Shown here piece after piece: positions 8,050 to 17,066 of a stretch of DNA of 64,000 nt. How positions within the stretch are numbered: position 1 is the first letter of the stretch; the number at the start of each line of letters is the position of its first letter. Both the position numbers and the translations under genes were made by a program. The DNA is from Actinokineospora fastidiosa (lineage in GTDB: Bacteria > Actinomycetota > Actinomycetes > Mycobacteriales > Pseudonocardiaceae), in NCBI RefSeq assembly GCF_014648415.1, contig NZ_BMRB01000002.1:81231-145230 (forward strand), written 5' to 3'. The notes beneath the pieces are model-generated. The model was given only the letters and a program-made list of their open reading frames with translations. It was not told where the DNA came from and made no database searches.

Positions 8050-8895
8050 TCAATCGGCGGGCAGCGGCCAGCCGTCCAGCGCGTGGCCGGGATGGTCGCG
8101 CAGGAACCGTCGCCGGACCTCGAGGTACCGGGTCGGCGTGAGCCCGGTGAACTCCCGGAACTCGTGGCCGAAGTGGGCCTGGTCGAAGTAGCCCGCGCCA
8201 TTGGCGAGGCCGCTCCAGTCGATCGGCTCGGCGGGGTTGATCGTGAACACGGCGGCGGCGAAGCGGTAGGTGCGGGCCAGCCGCTTCGGGGTGACGCCGA
8301 TGAGCTCCTTGAACCGCTGTGCCAGATGGGTGCTGCTGACACCGGCTGCCGCGCTCAGGTCGCCGATCGCCACGGCCCCGCTGGTCGCCACGATGACACC
8401 GCTCGTGTGGCGGACCAGTCCCAGGGATGCGGTCTCGCTCAGCCGTCGCGTCAGCTCCTCCTCCAGCAGCGTCAGCATCTCGTGTGGTCCGGCCGCCGTG
8501 CCCAGCCGGTCTCGCAGCTCGGCGGTGGCGGGTCTGCCCCAGGCCTGCTCGACCGTCACCGGCCGGTCGCACAGTTCGGCCGCGGGCATCGGCAGGAACG
8601 GCGCCAGCCCCCATGGCTTGAAGTGCACGCCGACGGATCGGGTCCGGGGTGGGTAGCCGAACTCCAGTGCGCGGGTGGGTGTGGTGACCACGCAGCCGTC
8701 GGCGTACTCAGCCGTCTCGATGTCGGCGCCCGCGCGGATGCGGAACGGCGCCCCGAGGTTGACGATGAGCAACGCGGCGGGCATCGGCGGCAGCGTCAGC
8801 CGGGCGTACGGCGGGGTGCCCTCCAGGTAGTAGAGGTCGTCGATCAGCCCGTCCAGCGGCGGTCGCGGCACTCTGGACACGTACTCCACGCCCAC
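8050..8895 (-). CDS. AraC family transcriptional regulator
   Basis: 281 residues. The C-terminal part has the two-HTH AraC/XylS DNA-binding domain: AIGDLSAAAGVSSTHLAQRF followed by GVTPKRLARTYRF, then DWSGLANGAGYFDQAHFGHE and FTGLTPTRYLEVRRRF. The N-terminal 130 residues resemble the DUF6597-type ligand/sensor domain commonly attached to such regulators. Start is GTG at 8895. It lies directly upstream of, and in the same direction as, the reductase gene. Confidence 0.9.
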   Translation of the reverse strand: MGVEYVSRVPRPPLDGLIDDLYYLEGTPPYARLTLPPMPAALLIVNLGAPFRIRAGADIETAEYADGCVVTTPTRALEFGYPPRTRSVGVHFKPWGLAPFLPMPAAELCDRPVTVEQAWGRPATAELRDRLGTAAGPHEMLTLLEEELTRRLSETASLGLVRHTSGVIVATSGAVAIGDLSAAAGVSSTHLAQRFKELIGVTPKRLARTYRFAAAVFTINPAEPIDWSGLANGAGYFDQAHFGHEFREFTGLTPTRYLEVRRRFLRDHPGHALDGWPLPAD

Positions 8896-9087
8896 AGCAT
8901 CACCGAGGGCCCGCTGGTCTCGCGCGTCGGGGCGTCGATTGCGGTGTGTCCTGCGGGGCGGACGTTCTTTGTGCAGGTCAGCGAGCGCGAAAGGGCGTTG
9001 TTGTCAGCGCGCCACAGCTCCCCGAACTGATCATGGTGTCTGCCCGGTCCGCGAAGCTACTATCCGGTAACTCTGGAGGGAGCCGCC

Positions 9088-10029
9088 GTGGAGCCGGTAA
9101 TCGACACGTTCAGCGGGATCAGCGCGAAGGCGCGGCGGTTCGCGCGGTTCATGCGGGTGGTGATCCGGCCGGTCTTCCGGTACAGCCCGCTGACGCCGGT
9201 GATGCTGCGGCTGGCGGTGGTGTTCGAGTGGGCGGCGTCGTTCGTCGTGCCGGTCACCCGGGACACCGAGGTCGAGCGGGTGGACTTCCCCGGCTTCCAC
9301 GGCGAGTGGATCAGGCCGCCGGGCGCCGACCCGGACAAGGTGATGTTGTTCCTGCACGGCGGCGGGTTCTTCTGCTGTGGTCTGCGCACGCACCGGAGGC
9401 TGGCGGCGCGGATCGCGGAGCGGGCGGGGGTCACGGCGTTGTCGGTGGCGTACCGGCAGTTGCCCGCCTCTCCCCTGGCGGTCTCCATGGCCGACGCGCA
9501 CCACGCCTACACGTGGTTGGTGGAGCAGGGTTTCACCGACATCGTGATCGCGGGTGACTCCGCGGGCGGGTTCCTGGCGCTGACGACGGCGTTGACGGCG
9601 CGGGACGAGGGTCAGCCGGGGCCCGCGGCGCTGGTGGCCCTCTCCCCCTTGGTCGAGTTGGATCACCTGGGCCGGGCTGAGCATCCGAACCTGAAGACGG
9701 ACGCGTACCTGCCCGCGCACCGGCTGCCGAAGCTGCGGACGATGCTGTTGGCGGGGTTGGACGAGGACCCCTCCCCCGCGCGCCGGGACCTGTCGGGGCT
9801 GCCGCCGGTGTTGATCCAGGCCGGTGGCGCGGAGGCGCTGCTGTACGACGCGCACCTGTTGGCCGCGCGGTTGTGCGCGGCGGGTGTGCCGCATCGGCTG
9901 CAGGTGTGGGAGGGGCAGTTGCACGTGTTCCAGGCGTTCGCGGGCCCGATTCCGGAGGGGCATGCCGCGCTGGACGAGGTGGGGGCGTTCCTGCGGTCGG
10001 CGACCGGGAGTGGCCACGCGGCGGCGTAG
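9088..10029 (+). CDS. Alpha/beta hydrolase, hormone-sensitive-lipase family
   Basis: 313 residues. The oxyanion-hole HGGGFF (about residues 90-95) and the nucleophile elbow GDSAGG (Ser about 161) define the HSL/acetyl-esterase family; the acid is in EALLYDAH and the catalytic His in QLHVFQAF. It should hydrolyse short acyl esters in the cytoplasm, as no signal peptide is evident. GTG 9088 is chosen because GGAGGG lies seven bases upstream. No obvious partner gene. Confidence 0.88.
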   Translation: MEPVIDTFSGISAKARRFARFMRVVIRPVFRYSPLTPVMLRLAVVFEWAASFVVPVTRDTEVERVDFPGFHGEWIRPPGADPDKVMLFLHGGGFFCCGLRTHRRLAARIAERAGVTALSVAYRQLPASPLAVSMADAHHAYTWLVEQGFTDIVIAGDSAGGFLALTTALTARDEGQPGPAALVALSPLVELDHLGRAEHPNLKTDAYLPAHRLPKLRTMLLAGLDEDPSPARRDLSGLPPVLIQAGGAEALLYDAHLLAARLCAAGVPHRLQVWEGQLHVFQAFAGPIPEGHAALDEVGAFLRSATGSGHAAA

Positions 10030-10137
10030 TCCGCTGCGGCCGTCGGCGCGCTGGTGTTCGTGAGGGCTGGTCGTGCCGCTGAAGGGCCCGGCGTTGCAGG
10101 GCCCGGTGGCTAGTGGGTCAGGCCGGGCTGTGGCGGT

Positions 10138-10539
10138 TTAGGCGATGAGCCATTCGCTGTGGTTGTGGGCGGTGGCGGTGCGGGCGGTGGTGGTGGCCGG
10201 GGTGATGGTGAGGGTGTGGTCGAGGCGGGTGAGGCGCAGGCCGGTGAGGATGGCGCCGCCCGCGCGGACGACGAGGTGGCGGCCGCGGGCGGCGCAGGCG
10301 TGGTGGGCGCGGATGAGGGCGGCGGTGCTGGCCCAGCTGAGGTAGGTGACGTCGGTGAGGTCGACGACGAGGTGGGTGGTGCCGTCGGCGCTGGTGGCGG
10401 CGTCGATGAGGTGGTCGTGCCAGGGGGCGTCGGTGGCGAGGTCGATGTGGCCTTGGGCGGCGATGGTGTGGACGGGTCCGCTGCGGTGGCTGGTGACGGC
10501 GAGGTGGCGGGTGCGGGGTGGGGCGAAGCGCAGCGGCAC
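10138..10539 (-). CDS. STAS-domain protein (anti-sigma-factor antagonist-like)
   Basis: 133 residues with the STAS core HIDLATDAPWHDHLIDAA and VVDLTDVTYLSWASTAALI. In anti-anti-sigma factors the serine of the DSSGL loop is phosphorylated by a kinase-type anti-sigma factor; here the loop reads SWASTAAL, so the usual Asp-Ser is altered and phosphorylation may differ. No kinase or sigma gene is adjacent, as is common for orphan STAS proteins in actinomycetes. Confidence 0.75.
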   Translation of the reverse strand: MPLRFAPPRTRHLAVTSHRSGPVHTIAAQGHIDLATDAPWHDHLIDAATSADGTTHLVVDLTDVTYLSWASTAALIRAHHACAARGRHLVVRAGGAILTGLRLTRLDHTLTITPATTTARTATAHNHSEWLIA

Positions 10540-10620
10540 GGTGGGCCTTCCGTGGGTGGTGATGTGTCACTCCCTTGATCTCGGTGGGGCGGGAAAGGTT
10601 GCCATGGGTTATTGATTTGA

Positions 10621-11625
10621 GTGTGGCGGGTGGGTGGGGGTACTGGTGTGGGGGTGCGGGATCTGGTGGCGTTGCCGAAGGCGCATCTTCACGTGCACCT
10701 GGAGAGTGCGGTGCGGGCGTCGACGTTGGCTGAGTTGGCGGCTCGGTACGGGGTGGTGGTGCCGGGGGTGCCGGAGGGCGGGTTCTCGGGGTTCCGGGAG
10801 TTCGCGGACCGGGGCTCGGTGGTGCGGTCGTGTCTGCGGGAGCCGGAGGATTTCGCGCGGGTGGCGCGGGAGTTCTGCGCGGACGCGGCGGCGGACGGGG
10901 TGCGGTACGCGGAGGTGACGTTCTCGGCGGGGTCGCATGGTGAGCGGTTGGGGTCCGGGGACGAGCCGTTGGCGGCGGTGGTGGCGGGGTTGGCGGAGGG
11001 GTCGGCCGAGCACGACGTGGTGACGCGGTTGATTCTGGATCATTCGCGGCGGCGGTCGGTGGGGCGGTTGGCGGCGATGGTGGAGTGGGCGTCGCGGTTC
11101 CCCGAGGTGGTGGCGGTGGGGGTGGCCGGGGATGAGGCGTTCCCGTTGGCGCCGTTCGCGTCGGTGTTGGCGCAGGCGCGGGCGGCGGGGTTGCGGATGG
11201 TGCACCACGCCGGGGAGATGGCGGGGCCGGAGTCGGTGGTGGAGGCGGTGCGGGTGGGGTTGGCGGATCGGATCGGGCACGGGATCAGGGCGGACGCGTC
11301 CGTGGTGGCGGAGTTGCGGGAGCGGGGTGTGGCGGTGGAGGTGTGTCCGTCGTCGAATGTGGTGTTGGGGTTGGTGGCGGGGTTGGGTGTGCATCCGTTG
11401 CCGGGGTTGATGGCGGCGGGGGTGGCGGTGTCGGTGAACCTGGATGTGCCGGATGTGGTGGGGACGTCGTTGAGTGGGGAGTTCGGGCGGTTGCGGGCGC
11501 GGTGGGGGTGGTCGGATGAGGTGGTGGCGGGGTTGTCGGTGGCGGCGGTGGAGGCGTCGTTCGCTCCGGTGGGGGTGAAGGAGCGGGTGCGTGGGGAGAT
11601 CGCGGGGTGGTTGGCGTCGGGGTGA
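10621..11625 (+). CDS. Adenosine deaminase family protein
   Basis: 334 residues with the metal-dependent amidohydrolase order: PKAHLHVHLE (zinc His pair), HAGEMAG (Glu general acid), RIGHGI (catalytic His), EVCPSSN and SVNLDVPDVVGTS (zinc Asp). Classical adenosine deaminases have two adjacent Asp in the last motif and Gly after HxHLD/E; here the second Asp is Val and the Gly is Ser. The fold and zinc site are therefore intact but substrate preference may not be adenosine. Possible starts are GTG 10621, 10648 or 10654. Confidence 0.82.
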   Translation: MWRVGGGTGVGVRDLVALPKAHLHVHLESAVRASTLAELAARYGVVVPGVPEGGFSGFREFADRGSVVRSCLREPEDFARVAREFCADAAADGVRYAEVTFSAGSHGERLGSGDEPLAAVVAGLAEGSAEHDVVTRLILDHSRRRSVGRLAAMVEWASRFPEVVAVGVAGDEAFPLAPFASVLAQARAAGLRMVHHAGEMAGPESVVEAVRVGLADRIGHGIRADASVVAELRERGVAVEVCPSSNVVLGLVAGLGVHPLPGLMAAGVAVSVNLDVPDVVGTSLSGEFGRLRARWGWSDEVVAGLSVAAVEASFAPVGVKERVRGEIAGWLASG

Positions 11626-11658
11626 GCGGGATGTCAGTGGCCGCTGCTACACCTGCTT

Positions 11659-11952
11659 GTGACAGGCGTCACGAGACCGGGGGTGGTCGGGATGAAGGGT
11701 GTGGTGGAGGCGCTGGGGCATGTGGCCGCGGGGGCGGTGTTGTTCCATGCGGGCTGGTGGGGTGGCCCGGAGGGGTTCGTGTGGGCGGGTGCTGACGGTT
11801 CGGCGGCTGGTCGGGTGCCGGAGTGGGAGGCGGAGGTGTTGATGGTGGCCGAGCGGCGGGGGTTGGTGGCGATCGGTCGGGGTGTGGGGTCGCGGGATGT
11901 GCCGGTGGCGGTGACGGCGGCGGGGTTGGCGGTGTTGGGCGGGGTCGCGTGA
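11659..11952 (+). CDS. Small hypothetical protein
   Basis: 97 residues from GTG 11659, or 86 from ATG 11692 (MKGVVEALGHVAAGAVLFHA). The sequence is balanced in composition, with a plausible helix-strand pattern ending VPVAVTAAGLAVLGGVA. It follows the deaminase gene by 33 bp in the same direction and has the same G-rich third positions. I recognise no family; it could be a non-coding frame in a strongly skewed region. The stretch 11953-12201 shows nothing. Confidence 0.4.
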   Translation: MTGVTRPGVVGMKGVVEALGHVAAGAVLFHAGWWGGPEGFVWAGADGSAAGRVPEWEAEVLMVAERRGLVAIGRGVGSRDVPVAVTAAGLAVLGGVA

Positions 11953-12201
11953 TCTCGGGTCGAGTCTCCCCCGGTTCGTGATGGTGCAGGTGGGGCGGTC
12001 GCTCCTGCGGTGGTGCTCGCGGTCGGCCACTCGGCGCGGTGATCGGCTGGTGCCGGTGCGGGGTTCAGGGTCGCTGAATAGCCGAACCCTGGTCGGGGCC
12101 GTCGACGGTCATTGGCAGGTTCGGGTGGTCCTGCTGCCGGAGTCCGGTGCAAGGACGCAAGGCCTGGTCCAGCCGGGGCGCGGTGAGGCTGGTGTCGGGG
12201 T

Positions 12202-13245
12202 CTAGACCTGGACGTCGTGGGTGCGGTCGGGGTCGGTGGCGGTGAGGAGGGCGTGGCCTTCGCGGGTGAGGTCGTCGCGGTCGGCGGGGCGCAGTGGGGT
12301 GAACGGGGTGACCGTGAGGGTGGCGGCGGTGCGGGTGCGGGTGATGCGCCAGGTCCCGGCGACGTGGCCGTCGATGAGGATGGTGGGGTGGACGATGCCG
12401 TTCTTGGTGATGACGGTGCGGCGGTGCTCGTCGCTGATGACGCGGGTGCGGTCGGCGTGGGAGAGCAGCAGGTTGTCGAAGTCGGTGAGGTAGCGGGCGG
12501 GTGCGGGGGTGTCGGCGGGTGGTCGGGGCGCGTCGGGGAGGTCGTGGAGGGTGCGGCCGTCGGTGTGGACGGTGCGCAGGGGTAGGCGGTCGAAGACCTC
12601 GCGGAGTCCGGTGAGGCCGGACCAGGCCTGGGCGTCGGCGGGGGTGGCGGGGCCGAAGGCGGCGAGGTAGCGCAGGACGAGGTCGTCGATGGTGGGCCGC
12701 TCCCCCGTGGGTTCGCCGAGCCAGGTGGTGGCGAGGGTGTGGGCGGCGGGTCCGGTGCGCTGCCAGAGGCCGCGGGGCGGGACCTGGACGAGGGGCAGGC
12801 GCAGGCGGGCGAGGGCGGCGAGGGCGCCGGGGTCGTGGTCGGGGAAGTCGGGGGCGAGGAGCTTGCCGAGTTCGACGGCGGTGAGTGGGCGCTGGTGGAG
12901 GTGGTGGCGGGCGGTGTCGAGGACGGCGGGGATGTCGGTGGCGGGGATGTCGGTGGGTGCGCGGTCGAGCACGGGTTGGACGAGGGGGCGCAGGCCGTGG
13001 GCGTCGCGGGCGGTGACGAGGTGGATGGTGCCGCGCATGAGGAGGATGCGGGTGAGGGTGCGGTCGGTGATGCGGTGGGCGAGGTCGTCGAAGGTGAAGT
13101 GGGTCAGCCGCGACCAGAGTCCGATGTAGGGCGGGTTGGGTGCTTGGGCCTGCATGCCGACGAGGTGCTCGATCAGGGTGGTGGGGTCGAGGTCGGCGCG
13201 GGTGAGCAGGTGTTGGCGGGCGAGCAGGGCGCGGTTGAGCGACAT
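12202..13245 (-). CDS. Winged-helix DNA-binding domain protein (HTH_42 type)
   Basis: 347 residues. It opens MSLNRALLARQHLLTR and continues LIEHLVGMQAQAPNPPYIGLWSRL, then RGTIHLVTARDAHGLRPLV and YLTDFDNLLLSHADRTRVI, all signatures of the large AlkZ/YcaQ-like winged-helix family (PF06224). Some members are DNA glycosylases for crosslinks; most actinobacterial copies are uncharacterised. It is divergent from the WYL regulator, with 62 bp between starts. A second member lies at 15403. Confidence 0.85.
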   Translation of the reverse strand: MSLNRALLARQHLLTRADLDPTTLIEHLVGMQAQAPNPPYIGLWSRLTHFTFDDLAHRITDRTLTRILLMRGTIHLVTARDAHGLRPLVQPVLDRAPTDIPATDIPAVLDTARHHLHQRPLTAVELGKLLAPDFPDHDPGALAALARLRLPLVQVPPRGLWQRTGPAAHTLATTWLGEPTGERPTIDDLVLRYLAAFGPATPADAQAWSGLTGLREVFDRLPLRTVHTDGRTLHDLPDAPRPPADTPAPARYLTDFDNLLLSHADRTRVISDEHRRTVITKNGIVHPTILIDGHVAGTWRITRTRTAATLTVTPFTPLRPADRDDLTREGHALLTATDPDRTHDVQV

Positions 13246-13307
13246 GCCGCGCAGGTTACGGGCGGTTGCGGACCGGTCCTGTCCGCAGGGGGTGGGATGC
13301 TGGGGGC

Positions 13308-14267
13308 ATGTTGGAGACCTCGGCGCGGCTGTTGCGGTTGTTGTCGTTGCTGCAGACGCGGCGGGAGTGGTCGGGTGGGGAGTTGGCGGGCCGTCTTGGG
13401 GTGACGGACCGGACGGTGCGTCGGGATGTGGACAAGCTGCGGTCGTTGGGCTATCCGGTGGAGTCGGCGACGGGGACGGCGGGCGGGTACCGGTTGGGGG
13501 CGGGTGCGGCGTTGCCGCCGTTGTTGCTCGATGATGACGAGGCGGTGGCGGTGGCGGTGGGGTTGCGGACGGCGGCGGGTGGGTCGGTGTCGGGGATCGA
13601 GGAGACCTCGGTGCGGGCGTTGGCGAAGTTGGAGCAGGTGTTGCCGTCGCGGTTGCGGCATCGGGTGGCGGCGTTGCAGGCGGCGACGGTGGCGGTGCCG
13701 GGTCGGGGGCCGGTGGTGTCGGCGGAGACGTTGGCGGTGATCGCGGGGGCGTGCCGGGATCGGTGTCGGCTGCGGTTCGACTACCGGTCGCACGGGGGTG
13801 GGGTGTCGGTGCGGGAGGTGGAGCCGCTGAAGCTGGTGCACGCGGGTCGGCGCTGGTATCTGGTGGGGTTCGACGTGGAGCGGGATGACTGGCGCACGTT
13901 CCGGGTGGACCGGTTGTCGCCGAGGACGCCGTTGGGGCCGCGGTTCGCGGAGCGGACGCCGCCGGATGAGGACATCGCCGCGTACACCGCGTTCGGGGTG
14001 ACCAATCGGGCGTACCGGTATCAGGCGGTGTTGCGGTTGTTGGTGCCGGTGGAGCGGGCGGCGGAGTTCGTGACGTGGCAGACCGGGGTGTTGGAGCCGG
14101 TGGACGGGGAGAGTTGTCTGCTGCGGATCGGGGCGAACGTGTTGGAGGAGTTGGCGGTGTGGGTGTGGTTCCTGGGGTGTGAGTTCGAGGTGGTGGAGCC
14201 GCCGGAGTTGGTGGCGCGGATGCGGGAGTTGGCGGAGCGGATTGTGCGGACCTGCGACCGCTCCTAG
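13308..14267 (+). CDS. HTH-WYL domain transcriptional regulator
   Basis: 319 residues. The N-terminal winged HTH (DeoR/HTH_11 type) is ARLLRLLSLLQTRREWSGGE followed by LAGRLGVTDRTVRRDVDKL and the wing GYRLGAGAALPPL. The WYL domain follows with RWYLVGFDVERDDWRTFRVD, and a C-terminal WCX region ends the protein. WYL domains bind nucleic acid or nucleotide ligands and often regulate DNA-damage or defence genes. ATG 13308 is divergent from the winged-helix gene and likely regulates it and itself. Confidence 0.9.
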   Translation: MLETSARLLRLLSLLQTRREWSGGELAGRLGVTDRTVRRDVDKLRSLGYPVESATGTAGGYRLGAGAALPPLLLDDDEAVAVAVGLRTAAGGSVSGIEETSVRALAKLEQVLPSRLRHRVAALQAATVAVPGRGPVVSAETLAVIAGACRDRCRLRFDYRSHGGGVSVREVEPLKLVHAGRRWYLVGFDVERDDWRTFRVDRLSPRTPLGPRFAERTPPDEDIAAYTAFGVTNRAYRYQAVLRLLVPVERAAEFVTWQTGVLEPVDGESCLLRIGANVLEELAVWVWFLGCEFEVVEPPELVARMRELAERIVRTCDRS

Positions 14268-14313
14268 GGGGTGTCACTCGATCGGCGGTACCGGGCGTGA
14301 GAGTCTGGCGCTG

Positions 14314-15198
14314 ATGACTGCGACTTGTTCGGCGGTGTCCGGGGCGGCGGGTGAGCGTCCTGCGGGGACGGCGGCCGTGGCGGCGACGTGGCTGTGTGTT
14401 GAGCAGCCGGGTCCGTGGGGTGCGGAGGCGCTGACGGCCTCGCACCTGGATCCGGGGTTGGGCGCGGAGTTGGCGGCCAGGGCGAAGGGGACTGGGGTGC
14501 GGGTGGTGTTGATCCGCCGCCCGGGCCGTCATCCCGATCGGCATCGGCCGCTCCCCCGCCGGGCTTATCTGGCGCACACGGCGCCGGGGCGGACGTTCCT
14601 GCGGTCGGCGACGCTCAATGACCCGAAGCAACTGCTGGACCTGGATTTCGCGGCGGCGGGGGCGGGCAGTGTGGCGGGGTTCGGGGCTCCGGCGGCGGGC
14701 CGGTTGCTGTTGGTGTGCACCAATGGGCGTCGGGATGTGTGCTGCGCGGTGTTGGGGCGTCCGGCGGCGGCGGAGTTGGCGGCCGCGCACGGGGATGTGG
14801 TGTGGGAGGCGACGCATCTGGGTGGGCACCGGTTCGCGCCGACGGCGTTGGTGTTGCCCACGGGGTACGCGTACGCGCGGGTGGATCGGGAGGTTGGGGA
14901 GGCGTTGGTGACGTCGCCGGGTGTGGTGTTGTCGAACTGTCGGGGCCGGTCGACGTGGGCGGCGCCTGCGCAGGCTGCGGAGTTGGCGGTGCGGGAGTTG
15001 ACGAACACGCTGGATCCGGACGTGTTGGCGGTGCGGGAGCCGGAGCGGGTGGAGGGCGAGTGGCGGGTGGTGGTCGCGCATGACGACGGTCGGGCGTGGC
15101 GGGTGAGTGTGGCGGAGGTGCCGGGCGCGGCGCGGCCGGTGAGCTGTGGTGCGGCGGCGAAGGTGGTCTCCGAGCACGTGGTGACGCGGATCGACTAG
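14314..15198 (+). CDS. Sucrase/ferredoxin-like family protein
   Basis: 294 residues of the PF06999 family. Diagnostic are the cysteine-containing CTNGRRDVCCAVLGRP and the HLGGHRFAPTALVLPTGYAYA segment, which form the thioredoxin-like ferredoxin fold whose Cys and His may bind an Fe-S cluster. An N-terminal WLCVEQPGPWGAEAL is also typical. The physiological role is unknown. Start ATG 14314. Third positions are G-rich like the neighbours on this strand. Confidence 0.85.
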   Translation: MTATCSAVSGAAGERPAGTAAVAATWLCVEQPGPWGAEALTASHLDPGLGAELAARAKGTGVRVVLIRRPGRHPDRHRPLPRRAYLAHTAPGRTFLRSATLNDPKQLLDLDFAAAGAGSVAGFGAPAAGRLLLVCTNGRRDVCCAVLGRPAAAELAAAHGDVVWEATHLGGHRFAPTALVLPTGYAYARVDREVGEALVTSPGVVLSNCRGRSTWAAPAQAAELAVRELTNTLDPDVLAVREPERVEGEWRVVVAHDDGRAWRVSVAEVPGAARPVSCGAAAKVVSEHVVTRID

Positions 15199-15402
15199 TC
15201 CGGCAGACCCGCCGCCCACGGGCAGGTCGGGGAGTGCCTGCTCGGCGGCGGTGGACGCCTGGCCGTGAGATGGAATGGCGGCCGGGGTCGTCGTCGGCGC
15301 CGTGGTCGGTCGTCTCCGGACAGCGCGGGTGTCCGTCGTGGGGTCCGTTTGACTGAGGCTCGTGGCCCGTCCGGTGTCGGGGGGCGCGGTTACGGTCGGG
15401 GG

Positions 15403-16509
15403 ATGGAGTTCAGTCGCGCCCAGGTCCTGGCCCACCGCGTCGCCCGGCACGGGTTGCGCCGCGAGACGGCGGTGGCGACCGGGCTGGGGGTGTTGGAGCT
15501 GGGGGTGCAGGACACGGCCGGGGCGGGCGCGCGGGTGGCGCTGGCGGCGCGGCTGCCCGATGGCGCCGAGCTGTCCCCTCCCGACCTGGTGCTGGTGTGG
15601 GCGCAGCGCGGGGCGCCGCATCTGCTGCGGCGGGCGGACGTCGCGGGCCTGGCGGCGTTGTTGTATCCGCGGGGTGATGCGGACGCGGCGGCGCGGTTGG
15701 GGACGGCGGCGGCGCGGTCGCTGCGGGCGGCCGGTGTCGGGGCGGCGGCGGGGTTCGCCGCGGGTGCGGCGGCGTTGCGGGCGGTGGTGTCGGAGGAGAT
15801 GCCGCGGGCCCGGGCGAGCGCGGAGATGACGGCGATGCTGCCGCCCGCGTATTCCTATGACTGTCGCGCGTGCGCGAGCACGCACGTGTTCGGCAGCCTG
15901 TTCCAGCTGGTGGGGATCGCCGCCGGGGTGGAGGTGGTGGCCGAGACGCGGCCTGCCCGGTTGCGTCCGCTGCCCGATCGGCACGCGCTGCCGGAGGAGG
16001 CCGCGGACGCGGGGGCGCTGGTCGCGGCGTATCTGCGGGTGCACGGCCCGGCCTCTCCCGCCGATCTGGCCGCCTATCTGGACACCACGGTCGGGGTGGT
16101 GAAGGCGGTGTGGCCCGAGGGGCTGGTGCCGGTGCGGGTGGACGGGCGGCCCGCGGCGCTGCCGGAGTCGGATGTGGCGGCGGTGCGGTCGGCGCCGGAC
16201 GCGCGGGGGCTGGTGCGGCTGCTGCCGCCCGCGGACCCGCTGCTGCAGGGCCGCGACCGGGAGGTGCTGGTGCCGGACGCGGCGCGGCGCAGGCAGGTGT
16301 GGCGGGTGATCGGCAGCCCGGGCGTGGTGCTCGCCGAGGGCGACATCGCCGGGGTGTGGCGCACGCGGGTGGCGGGTGCGCGGCTGGACGTGGCGGTGGC
16401 GTTGTTCTCCCCCGTGGGCAAGGCGGCGCGGGCGGGGATCGCCGACGAGGCACAGCGGGTGGCGCGGGCGCGGGGGCTGCGGGAGGCGCGGGTCACCCTC
16501 GACACCTAG
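15403..16509 (+). CDS. Winged-helix DNA-binding domain protein (HTH_42 type)
   Basis: 368 residues. Recognisable family segments are MEFSRAQVLAHRVARHGL, LELGVQDTAGAGARVALAARL, LVLVWAQRGAPHLLRRADV, YLRVHGPASPADLAAYLDT and VIGSPGVVLAEGDIAGVWRTR. It is a distant relative of the 12202 gene in the same PF06224 superfamily but not a close duplicate. It ends five bases before the operator of the Rrf2 gene. Function unknown; DNA binding or glycosylase activity is only inferred from the family. Confidence 0.78.
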   Translation: MEFSRAQVLAHRVARHGLRRETAVATGLGVLELGVQDTAGAGARVALAARLPDGAELSPPDLVLVWAQRGAPHLLRRADVAGLAALLYPRGDADAAARLGTAAARSLRAAGVGAAAGFAAGAAALRAVVSEEMPRARASAEMTAMLPPAYSYDCRACASTHVFGSLFQLVGIAAGVEVVAETRPARLRPLPDRHALPEEAADAGALVAAYLRVHGPASPADLAAYLDTTVGVVKAVWPEGLVPVRVDGRPAALPESDVAAVRSAPDARGLVRLLPPADPLLQGRDREVLVPDAARRRQVWRVIGSPGVVLAEGDIAGVWRTRVAGARLDVAVALFSPVGKAARAGIADEAQRVARARGLREARVTLDT

Positions 16510-16513
16510 ATCT

Positions 16514-16530
16514 TGGACATGTAATGTCCA
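16514..16530. promoter_or_regulatory. Rrf2 operator
   Basis: A perfect inverted repeat TGGACAT-gta-ATGTCCA ends four bases before the ATG of the Rrf2-type gene. Spacing and position indicate autoregulation, with the downstream AhpD-like gene included in the unit. Confidence 0.7.
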
Positions 16531-16534
16531 GGTT

Positions 16535-17020
16535 ATGCGGATGAGCGAGGGCGTGGAGTGGGCGCTGCACACGTGCGCCAACCTCGCCTGGGTCGAGCCG
16601 GGCGACGCGGTGCCCGCGGCCCGGCTGGCCGCCGTGTTCGGCCTGCCCGCCGCCTACCTGAACAAGCAGCTGCAGGCCCTGGCCCGCGCCGGGATCCTCA
16701 CCTCCACCTCCGGCCCGCGCGGCGGGTTCCGGCTGGCGCGGGCGCCGGAGGCGATCAGCGCGCTGGACGTGGTGGTGGCCATCGAGGGCGCCGAGGACGC
16801 CTTCCGCTGCGCCCGCATCCTGGCCGACTCCCCCTGGGGCGACCCGGCGGTGGACTACCGCGCCACGTGCGCGATCTCGCAGACGATGCGCCGCGCGGAG
16901 CTGGCCTGGCGGCGCGAGCTGGCCGGGCAGTCGATCGCCGACATCGTCGGCGCCGTCGAGCGGCGCAACCCCGGCACCGGCGAGCGGTTACGCCGGTGGC
17001 TGACCGCCGCGCGCGCCTGA
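16535..17020 (+). CDS. Rrf2 family transcriptional regulator
   Basis: 161 residues with a winged HTH: EGVEWALHTCANLAWV, LAAVFGLPAAYLNKQLQALA and SGPRGGFRLARAPEAIS. Cysteines occur at about 12, 90 and 111, but not in the closely spaced C-x-C arrangement of Fe-S Rrf2 proteins, so it may sense redox by thiols instead. Paired with the AhpD-like gene 46 bp downstream, a common actinobacterial arrangement for peroxide or electrophile response. Confidence 0.9.
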   Translation: MRMSEGVEWALHTCANLAWVEPGDAVPAARLAAVFGLPAAYLNKQLQALARAGILTSTSGPRGGFRLARAPEAISALDVVVAIEGAEDAFRCARILADSPWGDPAVDYRATCAISQTMRRAELAWRRELAGQSIADIVGAVERRNPGTGERLRRWLTAARA

Positions 17021-17066
17021 GTTTTCCGCGAATCCTGGATATCGAACACCCTGAATGGAGAGATTG

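Noticed and set aside
12202..16581. 1459-residue minus-strand open frame
   Set aside because: Only the part 12202-13245 is a real gene; the rest is an Arg/Pro/His-rich antisense frame over the WYL, sucrase-ferredoxin and winged-helix genes.
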